Below are positions 8,352-17,489 of a stretch of 64,000 nucleotides of DNA, piece by piece; within the stretch, counting starts at the first letter, position 1, and the number at the start of each line of letters is the position of its first letter. The notes below the pieces were generated by a model, which saw nothing but the letters and a program-made list of their open reading frames with translations, was not told where the DNA came from and searched no databases. A program made the translations under genes and the position numbers. Origin of the DNA: Acidimicrobiales bacterium (GTDB lineage Bacteria > Actinomycetota > Acidimicrobiia > Acidimicrobiales > Palsa-688). The stretch lies in NCBI GenBank assembly GCA_036378675.1, contig DASUWA010000032.1, forward strand, positions 1 through 64,000. Reading direction: 5' to 3'.

Positions 8352-8630
8352 ATCACAGCGAGTCGACGATCCAAAAGAGCGTGTTCGGGCAAGGTCAAGC
8401 GGATCCGTAACAACCCGCAGGTCCTGGTGGCGCCGGCGACGTTTCGCGGCAAGCCAACCGGAATGGTCGTTATCGGACATGCCCGAGTCCTCGACGCAGA
8501 CGAATGGCCATACGCCGAGAAGACGCTGGAAAGCGCATTCGGCCTCGGCAGGAAGCTGTATCAAAGAGCATTCCCCATGTCCGACCAGACCCGGGCCTAC
8601 ATCAAGATCTCCCCGGTGTCCCCCCGCTGA
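8352..8630 (+). pseudogene. Truncated F420/PPOX-class oxidoreductase remnant
   Basis: The frame directly downstream of the DivIVA stop is open without a convincing start and encodes the C-terminal two thirds of a PPOX-class, probably F420-dependent, enzyme. From about base 8388 it reads SGKVKRIRNNPQVLVAP and then ATFRGKPTG and GHARVLDADEW, ending ISPVSPR. The usual N-terminal 40-50 residues with the first beta strands are missing, replaced by the DivIVA tail. A GTG at 8427 is in frame but falls inside the conserved core and has no clear ribosome site. I read this as a gene decapitated by a deletion. A short functional product is possible but unlikely. Confidence 0.6.
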
Positions 8631-8703
8631 CGCCCGCGCCCACGGGTTATCGGCAGTAAGCTCCTCGGCCGTCTGGAGCGTTTGAGTTGTTCGGGTGGGA
8701 AAG

Positions 8704-9258
8704 GTGAATAGTGGCGTGGACGCCGGCGAAGAACGTCGCGAGGTCCTCCAACTCAACGGTGAGCGAGAAGACGTTCGTGTCGGGCGCCGTTTTCTCGCCC
8801 AGACCCTGATCCAACTCGGTTGGGAGGACAGGCTCGATGACGCTTCACTGCTTCTCTCCGAGCTACTGGCGAACGTGGCCCTGCACGCTCGGACCGGGTG
8901 CTCAGTTGTCGTGAACACGACCGCTGATCGCCTTTGCGTCGAGGTGGAGGACCGGTCGCCGGTCATGCCCCGGGTTCACCACTATTCCATCGACACAACG
9001 ACTGGGCGGGGACTCCGCTTGGTCGATCGACTGGCAGAGTCGTGGGGTACCGAACCCACGGCGGCTGGCAAGAGGGTCTGGTTCTGCCTCGATCACGGAT
9101 CCCCCGGGTCAGCGGTCGAAACGAGGGCCGGAGCCACGGTTTCCGGACAAGGGGTCGGCTCGACGGTTCCCGACCTCGACGACCTGCTTCGTCGGCTGGG
9201 AACGTCAGAAGAAGGCGATTCGCCGTTCCTTTGCTCGAGCTTGGAGCCGGCAACGTGA
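8704..9258 (+). CDS. ATP-binding anti-sigma-type protein (RsbW/HATPase_c_2-like)
   Basis: A 184-residue GHKL-type ATPase like the serine kinases that act as anti-sigma factors. The N-box is LLLSELLANVALHA and the G-box is GRGLRLVDRLAESWG. A C-terminal extension of about 50 residues follows the ATPase fold. No transmembrane or sensor domain is seen, so it works in the cytoplasm. The start could be GTG 8695 or 8704; neither has a strong ribosome site. It is coupled by GTGA overlap to the next gene. Its sigma factor or STAS antagonist is not in the window. Confidence 0.78.
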   Translation: MNSGVDAGEERREVLQLNGEREDVRVGRRFLAQTLIQLGWEDRLDDASLLLSELLANVALHARTGCSVVVNTTADRLCVEVEDRSPVMPRVHHYSIDTTTGRGLRLVDRLAESWGTEPTAAGKRVWFCLDHGSPGSAVETRAGATVSGQGVGSTVPDLDDLLRRLGTSEEGDSPFLCSSLEPAT

Positions 9259-9740
9259 CCGAAGGCCTCGGTGAGGTCCACTTGATGAGGATCCCGCTGG
9301 ACATCCACCGGCAGACGACCGAACACAGTTCTGAGGTGATGCGGGAGTTCGCTCACCTGGCAGAAAGAGGAGCCGACTCGCATGTTCCCTCGCGCCTCCT
9401 CTCGTTGGATCGAGCCCTACAGGAGAGGTACGCCGGGTTCACCAACACAACGTCGAGCGAGCTCGACGAAGCGGTAGCCCGGGGAGACGCCGAAATCGAT
9501 TTGACGTTCACGCTCCCCAAGGATTCCGGTCAGGCGGCGAACGAACTGGGCGAAATGTGGGACGAGGTCGATCGCTACTGCGAAGAGGGCAAGTACCTGC
9601 TTGCGCTGCGGACACCACCTCTCCTCGTGGCATATCGCCGGTGGTTCCTCGGCGAGTTCAGCAGGCAGGCCTCGGGTGAGCCGCCGCGCAGCTGGCCCGA
9701 TTGGGCGATGGACTGTCTCCCGGATCAGGCGGACCTCTAG
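9255..9740 (+). CDS. Conserved hypothetical partner of the anti-sigma ATPase
   Basis: A 161-residue soluble, mostly helical protein with no catalytic motif I can name. Features include LDRALQERYAGFT in the first half, acidic stretches such as DEAVARGDAEIDLTFTLP, and a C-terminal block LLALRTPPLLVAYRRWFLGEF. I recall similar proteins directly after RsbW-like ATPase genes in other actinobacteria, so it is probably a regulatory partner. Its GTG overlaps the stop of the ATPase gene, giving fixed stoichiometric translation. No signal peptide or membrane span is seen. The function is unknown. Confidence 0.7.
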   Translation: MTEGLGEVHLMRIPLDIHRQTTEHSSEVMREFAHLAERGADSHVPSRLLSLDRALQERYAGFTNTTSSELDEAVARGDAEIDLTFTLPKDSGQAANELGEMWDEVDRYCEEGKYLLALRTPPLLVAYRRWFLGEFSRQASGEPPRSWPDWAMDCLPDQADL

Positions 9741-9748
9741 GCGCGATC

Positions 9749-10237
9749 GTGGATGCTCCCTACGAGGACAAGCAGAAGATCTCCGAAGTCGTCCTTCGTT
9801 ATTGCCGCGGCGTGGACCGGCTCGACCTTGCTCTGATCCGGTCCTGCTATCACGACGGCGCGATAGACCACCACACAGGATTCGACGGTGACGCGGACGG
9901 CTACGTGAGCTGGCTCGGGAAGGTGCTTCCCCGGTTTACGGGGACCATGCACATGGTCGGAAACCAGCTGATAGAGGTAGATGGCGACACCGCGCGCAGC
10001 GAGACCTACGGGATGGCCCATCACTGGGGGGAGCCAGCGAGCGATCCCGCGTTGAACTTCGTGTCAGGGTTCCGCTATGTGGACAGGATGGAAAGGCGCG
10101 ATGGCGAGTGGCGCATCGCTGAGCGTTGGGCCGTGCGCGAGTGGACTCGCTCCATCCCGGCTGAAACGGTCCGACCCAAGGAGGCCGAAGGTCCGTCGCC
10201 GAAGCGAGACCGAACCGACCCGCTCTACTTTGGATAG
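9749..10237 (+). CDS. SnoaL-like / NTF2-fold protein
   Basis: A 162-residue protein of the SnoaL/NTF2 superfamily, a cone-shaped fold used by small isomerases, cyclases and dehydratases. It starts with the typical helix (EDKQKISEVVLRYCRGVDRLDL), then the strand and hairpin segment CYHDGAIDHHTGF and a later sheet (VSGFRYVDRMERRDGEWRIAERW). The GTG at 9749 is nine bases after the preceding stop and gives the standard family length. Relatives are often annotated as bile-acid 7-alpha dehydratase-like or ring-hydroxylating beta-like. No substrate can be assigned. It may be carried on the anti-sigma transcript. Confidence 0.75.
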   Translation: MDAPYEDKQKISEVVLRYCRGVDRLDLALIRSCYHDGAIDHHTGFDGDADGYVSWLGKVLPRFTGTMHMVGNQLIEVDGDTARSETYGMAHHWGEPASDPALNFVSGFRYVDRMERRDGEWRIAERWAVREWTRSIPAETVRPKEAEGPSPKRDRTDPLYFG

Positions 10238-10288
10238 CCCACGTCGGATTGATCGCTCGCGGATCGATGCCGCCGGTGATTACCCCAG

Positions 10289-10828
10289 TCAGCGGTTCTG
10301 GACCGTGCGATCCCTTACTCGGTCCCAGAAGGATGCAACCCGCGTCGTCATCGGGTAGACCGGGCCAAGTGCCAGTAGGTGGGGGTGTGGATGCGAAAGG
10401 ATCACGTTTTCAGCACCTCGCATCCTGTCGCCAAGTTCGTCCAGTTCAACTGGCTTGAGCGTTTCGAGCATGGTCGGGATCAGGATGCGCGTACACCGAT
10501 CCTGGTGGGACTCGAACACATTGAGCAGGTCGTTGACAAGGTCGGGCATGTCCGGCGAGTTGATCTTTCGCCGCTCGGTGAGAACGAGCAGGCGTTCCAT
10601 TCGCTTGTAGTCGTGACGGAGGTCGTCGGCCAGCCCGGGCGCGTTGGCCATGCGACGCTTCACTACCGGGTAAATGAAAGTGCGTTCAATGGCAACGTGA
10701 GTGGCTACCTGCTTGACGATCTCCAACCACGCTGCGCCCCTATCTGCGTCCGGATCTCGTACCCGCTCGAACAGCGCGCGCAGGTCGTGATGCTCCCGCT
10801 CCAGGACATCGACCGCTGTTTCCCCCAT
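10289..10828 (-). CDS. Hemerythrin HHE-domain protein
   Basis: A 179-residue four-helix protein with a di-iron hemerythrin-like site. Candidate ligands are His13/His14 in EREHHDL, the His and Glu in HVAIERTFIYP, His in LRHDYKRMERLL and His in FESHQDRCTRILIP. Such proteins bind oxygen or NO, or act in iron or oxidative-stress handling. It ends in an arginine-rich tail (TTRVASFWDRVRDRTVQNR). It is transcribed alone, convergent with the SnoaL-like gene, and its start faces the rnpB terminator. The exact ligand is unknown. Confidence 0.82.
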   Translation of the reverse strand: MGETAVDVLEREHHDLRALFERVRDPDADRGAAWLEIVKQVATHVAIERTFIYPVVKRRMANAPGLADDLRHDYKRMERLLVLTERRKINSPDMPDLVNDLLNVFESHQDRCTRILIPTMLETLKPVELDELGDRMRGAENVILSHPHPHLLALGPVYPMTTRVASFWDRVRDRTVQNR

Positions 10829-10934
10829 AGATCAAATGTACCCACGGGCGCTTCGATATCGAATGGGGGAAATCCTCGAGAATCCCTGCGCCCGTTCTGT
10901 GAATCCCCGCACAAGGTGTGGGCGGCGGGGTCCT

Positions 10935-10956
10935 AAAAATCCCTGCTCAGAGGGCT
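10935..10956 (-). terminator. Rho-independent terminator of rnpB
   Basis: Read on the minus strand, the RNase P RNA end is followed by a short hairpin, CCCT pairing with AGGG around a CTGAGC loop, and then a T run (ATTTTT). It sits right after the conserved 3' end of the RNA and before the hemerythrin gene start. The stem is short, so strength is uncertain. Confidence 0.55.
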
Positions 10957-10960
10957 AGTG

Positions 10961-11306
<346 letters not shown>

Positions 11307-11380
11307 AACCACCATTTTGCCAGACCGGCGGAGTGGGTCGGGGTACGGTCGAGGGACGCCGCCTGGTGGGCCAGACGCGA

Positions 11381-11445
11381 GTTCGGGTGTGGAATCGTGC
11401 GCGATCCGGCCGAATTCCACTCCCAAACGCGAGATTTACGCCCAA
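11381..11445 (-). repeat. 65-bp palindromic element, copy C
   Basis: On the minus strand this starts TTGGGCGT, runs through GCGTTTGGGAGTGG and ends near CACCCGAAC. It aligns without gaps to the copies at 38776-38840 and 56598-56662. It forms an imperfect stem (GGGTGTGGAAT on plus pairs with ATTCCACTCCC). It lies between the RNase P gene and the stop of the MFS gene, in a non-coding gap. Confidence 0.7.
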
Positions 11446-11459
11446 CTCGCTCCGGCCGA

Positions 11460-12995
11460 TCAGCGCGTCGGGGTAGCGGCGCGGTCTCGGGACGCCAGGA
11501 CTGCGGCGAGCACAGCAGAGGCAAGCATGAGCGCCGCCGCGGCTGCGAGCACGAAGTTGAGCCCCTGCGTGAACGCGGACGTCACGCTGGGGAGCACCTG
11601 GCCGACGACCTTGACCAGAGGACCGGTAGTCGGGATATTGCCCGTGGTGATCGCAACGATTGCCTGGTCGCGGGCGGCGTGCGAGAGGCCCGGGATCCGG
11701 TCGAGTTCGTGCAGAAGGTGGCTGGTGATCTGGCCGTAAAGGATCGCTCCGAGCACTGCCACACCCGCAACTGCACCCAACTCGCGGCTGGTGTTGACCG
11801 ACGATGCGGACATTCCCGATCGTTCGGCCGGTACTGCACCCAGGACTGCGCTGGTGACTGCAACCATCACCACGCCCAGTCCAACGCCGACGAGCACCAG
11901 GCTCCACCCGAACAGCTCGATTCCGGACGTCGGCTTGATGTACGCGTTGGTCAGCAGGATCCCCACGCCGGCGGCAATCGAGCCGATGACCATCGGTAAA
12001 CCCGGCCCGTTGCGGCCGATCCAGAACCCGCTGAGCGCGGATGCCGCGATCAGGCACGCCGCCATCGGGATGAAGTCGATCGCGAGATGGTAAGGCGAGG
12101 TATTGCCGAGAAGCCCGATGTAGAGGGGGATGAAGAAGAACACGGAGAAGGTGGAGAAGTATCCGGTGAACGCAAGGGTGTTTCCGCTCACGAACATCGG
12201 GGAGCGGAAGAACCGCAAATCCAGGACCGGTTCTTCGGCTCTCTTCTCCACCCAGATAAAGGCGAGAAACGCAATAGCAGACACGGCGTAGAGGAGCTCG
12301 ACCCAGGCCGTCGAGTAGCCGTTGGTCTCGCCGGCGATGGTCGCGAACGCGCCGCAGGTAATCGTTAGCGCACCGAGAGCGAATCCGGCCACGTCGAAAC
12401 GACGCCGTTGAGGCGTGACGATCTCCGGGAGCACCCCACGCACGCCCGCGATCGCGATGACGCCCACGGCCACGTTGAACACGAAAATGAGCCGCCACGA
12501 CCACAGACCGACCAGTGCCCCGCCCACAACCGGTCCGAGGGCAAGCGCCAAACCGGAAACCGCGGACCACACCCCAAGCGCCTGGGAACGCTCTTCGCCG
12601 CCGGGGTAGAGCTGCCGGATCATCGAAAGGGTCCCCGGCTCGGAGGCGGCCGCGCCGACACCCATGATCACCCGTCCGGTTATCAGTATTCCGGAGGTCG
12701 TCGCGACAGCAGAGAGGATCGAACCGGCCGTGAACACGACGAGGCCGACCACCATCATCCGGCGGCGCCCGAGGTGGTCACCGAGCGTTCCAAAAGTGAG
12801 CATGAGCGCGGCAAAGGCGAGCGCGTACGAGCTCACGATCCACTGCAGCGCGGTAATCCCCGCGTGAAGCTCGTTCTGGATCTGCGCCAGGGCGGCCCCG
12901 ACGATCGTGTTGTCAAGAAAGGTAACGAACAGCACCAGCGACAGAACCGCCAGAGCGAGACGAGGCCTGGTGGTGCCGATTTCGGTCACGGCCAC
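11460..12995 (-). CDS. MFS drug exporter, DHA2 (EmrB/QacA) type, 14 TM
   Basis: A 511-residue integral membrane transporter. It begins with the first helix LALAVLSLVLFVTFLDNTIV; LDNTIV is close to the motif-D1 element of 14-TM drug:proton antiporters. The motif-A loop is LGDHLGRRRMMVVG at about residues 68-81. The mid-protein motif GWRWIF-type segment appears as WSWRLIFVFNVAVG. DHA2 exporters use the proton gradient to expel drugs or metabolites; the substrate is unknown. The gene is divergent from aftD with 68 bp between the starts. A palindromic element lies just after the stop. Confidence 0.88.
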   Translation of the reverse strand: MAVTEIGTTRPRLALAVLSLVLFVTFLDNTIVGAALAQIQNELHAGITALQWIVSSYALAFAALMLTFGTLGDHLGRRRMMVVGLVVFTAGSILSAVATTSGILITGRVIMGVGAAASEPGTLSMIRQLYPGGEERSQALGVWSAVSGLALALGPVVGGALVGLWSWRLIFVFNVAVGVIAIAGVRGVLPEIVTPQRRRFDVAGFALGALTITCGAFATIAGETNGYSTAWVELLYAVSAIAFLAFIWVEKRAEEPVLDLRFFRSPMFVSGNTLAFTGYFSTFSVFFFIPLYIGLLGNTSPYHLAIDFIPMAACLIAASALSGFWIGRNGPGLPMVIGSIAAGVGILLTNAYIKPTSGIELFGWSLVLVGVGLGVVMVAVTSAVLGAVPAERSGMSASSVNTSRELGAVAGVAVLGAILYGQITSHLLHELDRIPGLSHAARDQAIVAITTGNIPTTGPLVKVVGQVLPSVTSAFTQGLNFVLAAAAALMLASAVLAAVLASRDRAATPTR

Positions 12996-13063
12996 ATGAG
13001 AAAAGTACCCATATTGGCCGGTGACTCGGCGGATTCTCGCTCCGCACCTACACTGCCGCCCCT

Positions 13064-16000
13064 GTGCGAAGCCGACGGAGTGACCTGATCCTCGCCGGCC
13101 TGCTCGCCGCGGCCAGCTATATCCCGTTACTTCTCAGCAAGCCGGGGATGGTCGCGGCGGACACCAAGCAGTACCTGTACCTCGATCCCGGGAGGCTCAC
13201 AGAAAGCGCCGCGTCGCTGTGGGATCCGAACACAGGACTGGGGACGGTCACCCACCAGAACATCGGCTACCTATTCCCGATGGGGCCTTTCTACGCCGCG
13301 GCAAGCTGGCTGCACATCCCCGTCTGGGTTGCCCAGCGTCTCTGGATGGGGTCACTTGTGCTGGCAGCCGGACTCGGCGTCGCGTACTGCGCGCGCCGTC
13401 TCGGTTTGGAAGGACCGGGCAGATGGGTCGCAGCCTTTGCCTACGCGTTCAGCCCCTACCTGATCGACTATCTCGGCCGCACGTCAGCCATCGTCATGCC
13501 GTGGGCCGCGCTCGGGTGGATGGTCGGTCTGACCGTTATGGCTGCGAGGTCGGGTCGTTGGCGGCATCCCGCGCTGTTCGCTCTCGTGGTTGCCTTGGTG
13601 GGCGGAGTCAACGCCACGTCGATCGTCCTCGTGCTGGTTGCCCCGGCGTCGTGGCTGATCTACGCCGCGTTCGTGACCCATGAGGTGACCGGCCGTCGCG
13701 CTGCAGCCGTCGGGGGCCGGATCGCCCTGTTGAGCGTTGCCGTGTCGTTGTGGTGGGCCGCCGGCCTCTGGGCGGAGGGCGCCTACGGAATCAACGTCCT
13801 CCGTGTCACCGAGACCGTCCCGACCGTTTCACACACGTCGTCCGCCCCTGAAGTGCTGCGCGGCCTTGGTTACTGGTACTTCTACGGATGGGACAAGGTC
13901 CAGCCTTGGACCCTCGCGTCCGTCCGGTACAGCCAGTCGCCCTGGCTTCTGTCGGTCAGCTATCTGGTCCCAGCGGTCGCGGTCGTACTCGGATTCTTCG
14001 CGAGGTGGGCCTACCGCAGCTACTCGGTCGCTCTGGTTCTCATCGGAACGGTCATCGCGGTAGGCGCTTACCCATATGGGCACGCCTCCCTTTACGGCGA
14101 CCTTCTGAAGAGCGCGTCGTCGGGTTCGACGATCGCTCTCGCGTTGCGGTCGGTCGACCGCATCGTGCCGATCGTCGTGTTGGGGTTGGCGCTGATGATC
14201 GGCGCGGGCGTTTCATCGCTGCGGCTCGCTCGTCCAGGAGTCGGATTGGTCGCGGCCGGCGCTTGTTTCGGGCTCATCGCCGCGGATCTTCCGCCGCTGT
14301 GGTCGGGCAACCTCATCGCCGCGAACCTCGACCGCCCCTCGCAACTCCCAGAGTATTGGAAACAGGCTTCCGCCTACCTCGATTCGGCAGGAAGCGATCG
14401 TGTCCTCGGCCTTCCCGGGGAAGACTTCGCGGCGTACTCGTGGGGCGTGACCCAGGACCCGGTTGCAAGCGGGCTTCTCGACCGGCCGTACGTGCAAAGG
14501 CAGGTCGTTCCCACCGGCACGCCCGCCGCGGCGAACCTGTTGCGGGCTCTCGACGAGCCGCTGCAAGAAGGCAACCTCGACGTGGGCGCGGTCGCTCCGA
14601 TCGCGAGGCTGATGAGCGCCGGCCAGATTCTCGTTCAGTCCGATCTCCAGTACGAGCGTTACCACCTTCCTCTGCCGCAAGTGATGTGGCTACAAATGAC
14701 GTCCCAAAGGGCGGACCTCGGCAATCCCACCTTGTTCGGTGCCCCGAACCCGGCGCCGTTGGTCAGGTACCCACTGAACAGCGAGCAGCGGCTTGCCATC
14801 CCAACGGGAACTCCGCAGCCGCCCGCGCTTGCCGTGTTCAACGTGACCGGTCCGAGGGCGATGGTTCGCGCGGAGCCGGCTTCTCAACCGGTGATCCTCG
14901 CCGGCGACGGGAGCGGCCTCGTCGAAGCGGCTTCCGCGGGGCTCCTCTCGGGTGGCTCTCTCGATCAACCCATCATCTACAGCGCGTCGTACGCCGGCGA
15001 CGCCGCCGGCCTTCGCGCGGCGGCCGCGAATGGCGCGACGCTCGTCGTTACCGACACGAACGCGCTCGCATCGTCGCGTTGGGGAAGCCTTCGGGACAAC
15101 GTCGGCCAGATCGACCAACCGGGCGTTCAGCCGTTGACGAACAACCCGTCGGACTACTCGTTGCCGTTGTTCCCAGGCGCCGGGACCGCGGCCCAGACCG
15201 TGACCGACGTGACCGGCGTCAAGGACGTCCGGGCGACCGGATACGGCGATCCGCTGTCGTTCACCCCCGAAAATCGACCCATCAACGCGCTCGACGGCGA
15301 CCCGTCGACTGCGTGGACGTTCGGCGCGCACTCGCCGGTTGCGGGCGGCCGCATCCGGATCGACCTTCTGCATCAAGTCACCACCGATCACATAACTCTC
15401 TTGCAGGCACAGCTGGAACGACCGAACCGGAGGATCACGAAGGTAACCCTCACCTTCGACGGCAGGAAGCCTGTCGTCGTGAACCTGAACGCGGACTCGT
15501 ACTCGGCGCCGGGCCAGGAGGTGTCTTTCCCGCTGCGAACCTTCGAGCGCCTCGAAGTGACGGTCGACGCTGCGAGCGGCGGAAGGAACAAACGCTACGA
15601 CGGACTTCCCGAGGTCGGCTTCTCCGAGATCGGCATCCCGGGCGTAGAACCGGCCACCGAAACGCTGCGGATGCCTCGGGATCTTCTGTCAGCACTGGGC
15701 CCGGCGTCGGCTTCCGACCCGCTCTATATATTGATGAACCGACACAGGCAGGTCCAAGTTCCGCGCCATGATCCCGAGCCGCAGATGTCCCGGACATTCA
15801 CCTTGCCCACAGGGCGAACGTTCTCCGTCGATGGAACGGCCGAGATCAATACCGGCGATGCCGACGACCTGATCAACCGGTTGATCGGGCTGACCCCACC
15901 GGCAGTGCCAGAAGGGTCGCCGGCCCAGACAACAAATCCGGCAATCGTCGTCGCAGCAAACTCTTCGACCCGGCTCGACGGCGACCGCTTCGCGCGCGCG

Positions 16001-17488
16001 AACGAGGCGATCGACGGCGATCCGTCAACCGCCTGGATCGCGGAGACCGGGCCGCAAGAGGGCGAGTGGCTGGGCTTCCAGGCCAACAAACCGATCACGT
16101 TCGACCATCTGAACCTTCAAGTCTTGAACGACGGTCGCCACTCCCTCCCGGCGCGACTTACCATCGGCACCGAGTCCGGGTCGAGAACAGTCGACGTCGA
16201 AGTTCCGCGCGTGGGCTACGGCCGGCCGCAGAACTCGACCACGCAGGTGACCGTCAACTTCGCACCCATCTCGGGGTCGAGCGTGAAGGTCACGATCGAT
16301 GCGGTCAGGGACGTCCGTTCAGTCGACTACTACTCGACGTTCGCGGGCGTAACCGACGTCATGCCCGTCGGCATAGCCGAGCTCGGCGTTCCCGGAGTGA
16401 TTCAACCCCCATCTCCCACGCAGCTCCCCGAAGCGTGCCAGCACGGACTTCTGAGCATCGACGGGAATCCCGTAGACATCCAAGTTGCGGGTTCCACCAA
16501 CGACGCCCTCACCGGGCAGCCTCTTCAGCTCCGCGCGTGTGGCAACTCAACTAAGGGCATCACCCTCGGGCCCGGCGCGCACAAGGTCTCGACCAGCCCC
16601 CGCCTGCCGTCGGGGTGGTCGATCGACTCGCTGGCCCTTGCATCCGTCTGCCCCAACCAGCTCACGCCAGCTTCAGCACCTCCGGAAACCGGAGTCGCTC
16701 CTCCCGCCACTGTCAAGATCGATCACCACGACCGCACCTCTTGGGACCTCACCGTCCGCTCCGGCGGGCATCCGTTCTGGCTGGTGCTGGGCCAAAGCTT
16801 CAGCAGCGGATGGTCTGCGACGGCAGCGGGGCACTCGCTCGGGGCTCCGAAGCTCGTCGACGGCTACGCGACGGGCTGGCTGGTCCCGGCCGGAGCCCTC
16901 AGGGGCGCAACGGCGGTTCACATCGAATGGCGGCCGCAGCGCGTCGTCTGGGCAGCGATCGCTGCGTCGGCGGCTGCGCTGCTGTTCTGTTTGGGTCTCG
17001 CGGCCTGGCCGGCGCGGGACCGGCGTTCACGGTCTTCGGGTAGCAGGAGCCGAAACCGCTTCTACGAGCCGGGGATCTTGCCGGCTTCATTGCGTGCGGC
17101 TGTCTCACCCGGAGGACTGAAGCCGTCGATCATCGCAGCGGTCGTTGCATCACTTGTCTGGGGCATCGCGATCACCACCGCCAGCAGACCGGCGATAGGT
17201 GCGGCCGCGCTCTCCGCAACGGCGGCCGGATGCCTACTCGCTCGCGGGAGGCTCGCCGTCAGACTCCTCGCCGCGGCTTCGTTCATTCTCCTGCCGGTTT
17301 ACGTAGTCCAGCAGCAAGTCGCCCACGATTACCTGCCCACGATTGACTGGCCGAGCGCGCTGAGCTCAGCCAACGACATCGCTTGGTTCGGCCTGGCAAT
17401 GCTGGGGGCGGACGCCGCCGCCGGCGCCGCCACTGCCTACGCCCGACGGTCCCGCTCGCATACGCTCCCACCGGAGGAAATCCGCTGA
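13064..17488 (+). CDS. aftD: Alpha-(1->3)-arabinofuranosyltransferase AftD-like, DUF3367 protein
   Basis: A very large (1474 aa) membrane glycosyltransferase of the GT-C type. AftD adds alpha-1,3 arabinofuranose branches to the arabinan of the cell wall, using decaprenyl-phospho-arabinose outside the membrane. The N-terminal third has many membrane spans, and an acidic residue pair follows the first helix (MVAADTKQYLYLDPG). Two discoidin/CBM-like modules start near residues 737 (INALDGDPSTAWTF) and 979 (NEAIDGDPSTAWIAE). The C-terminus has about four more spans from residue 1290. GTG 13064 gives the natural helix start. It is followed 1 bp later by the EamA-type gene. Confidence 0.88.
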   Translation: MRSRRSDLILAGLLAAASYIPLLLSKPGMVAADTKQYLYLDPGRLTESAASLWDPNTGLGTVTHQNIGYLFPMGPFYAAASWLHIPVWVAQRLWMGSLVLAAGLGVAYCARRLGLEGPGRWVAAFAYAFSPYLIDYLGRTSAIVMPWAALGWMVGLTVMAARSGRWRHPALFALVVALVGGVNATSIVLVLVAPASWLIYAAFVTHEVTGRRAAAVGGRIALLSVAVSLWWAAGLWAEGAYGINVLRVTETVPTVSHTSSAPEVLRGLGYWYFYGWDKVQPWTLASVRYSQSPWLLSVSYLVPAVAVVLGFFARWAYRSYSVALVLIGTVIAVGAYPYGHASLYGDLLKSASSGSTIALALRSVDRIVPIVVLGLALMIGAGVSSLRLARPGVGLVAAGACFGLIAADLPPLWSGNLIAANLDRPSQLPEYWKQASAYLDSAGSDRVLGLPGEDFAAYSWGVTQDPVASGLLDRPYVQRQVVPTGTPAAANLLRALDEPLQEGNLDVGAVAPIARLMSAGQILVQSDLQYERYHLPLPQVMWLQMTSQRADLGNPTLFGAPNPAPLVRYPLNSEQRLAIPTGTPQPPALAVFNVTGPRAMVRAEPASQPVILAGDGSGLVEAASAGLLSGGSLDQPIIYSASYAGDAAGLRAAAANGATLVVTDTNALASSRWGSLRDNVGQIDQPGVQPLTNNPSDYSLPLFPGAGTAAQTVTDVTGVKDVRATGYGDPLSFTPENRPINALDGDPSTAWTFGAHSPVAGGRIRIDLLHQVTTDHITLLQAQLERPNRRITKVTLTFDGRKPVVVNLNADSYSAPGQEVSFPLRTFERLEVTVDAASGGRNKRYDGLPEVGFSEIGIPGVEPATETLRMPRDLLSALGPASASDPLYILMNRHRQVQVPRHDPEPQMSRTFTLPTGRTFSVDGTAEINTGDADDLINRLIGLTPPAVPEGSPAQTTNPAIVVAANSSTRLDGDRFARANEAIDGDPSTAWIAETGPQEGEWLGFQANKPITFDHLNLQVLNDGRHSLPARLTIGTESGSRTVDVEVPRVGYGRPQNSTTQVTVNFAPISGSSVKVTIDAVRDVRSVDYYSTFAGVTDVMPVGIAELGVPGVIQPPSPTQLPEACQHGLLSIDGNPVDIQVAGSTNDALTGQPLQLRACGNSTKGITLGPGAHKVSTSPRLPSGWSIDSLALASVCPNQLTPASAPPETGVAPPATVKIDHHDRTSWDLTVRSGGHPFWLVLGQSFSSGWSATAAGHSLGAPKLVDGYATGWLVPAGALRGATAVHIEWRPQRVVWAAIAASAAALLFCLGLAAWPARDRRSRSSGSRSRNRFYEPGILPASLRAAVSPGGLKPSIIAAVVASLVWGIAITTASRPAIGAAALSATAAGCLLARGRLAVRLLAAASFILLPVYVVQQQVAHDYLPTIDWPSALSSANDIAWFGLAMLGADAAAGAATAYARRSRSHTLPPEEIR

Positions 17489-17489
17489 G

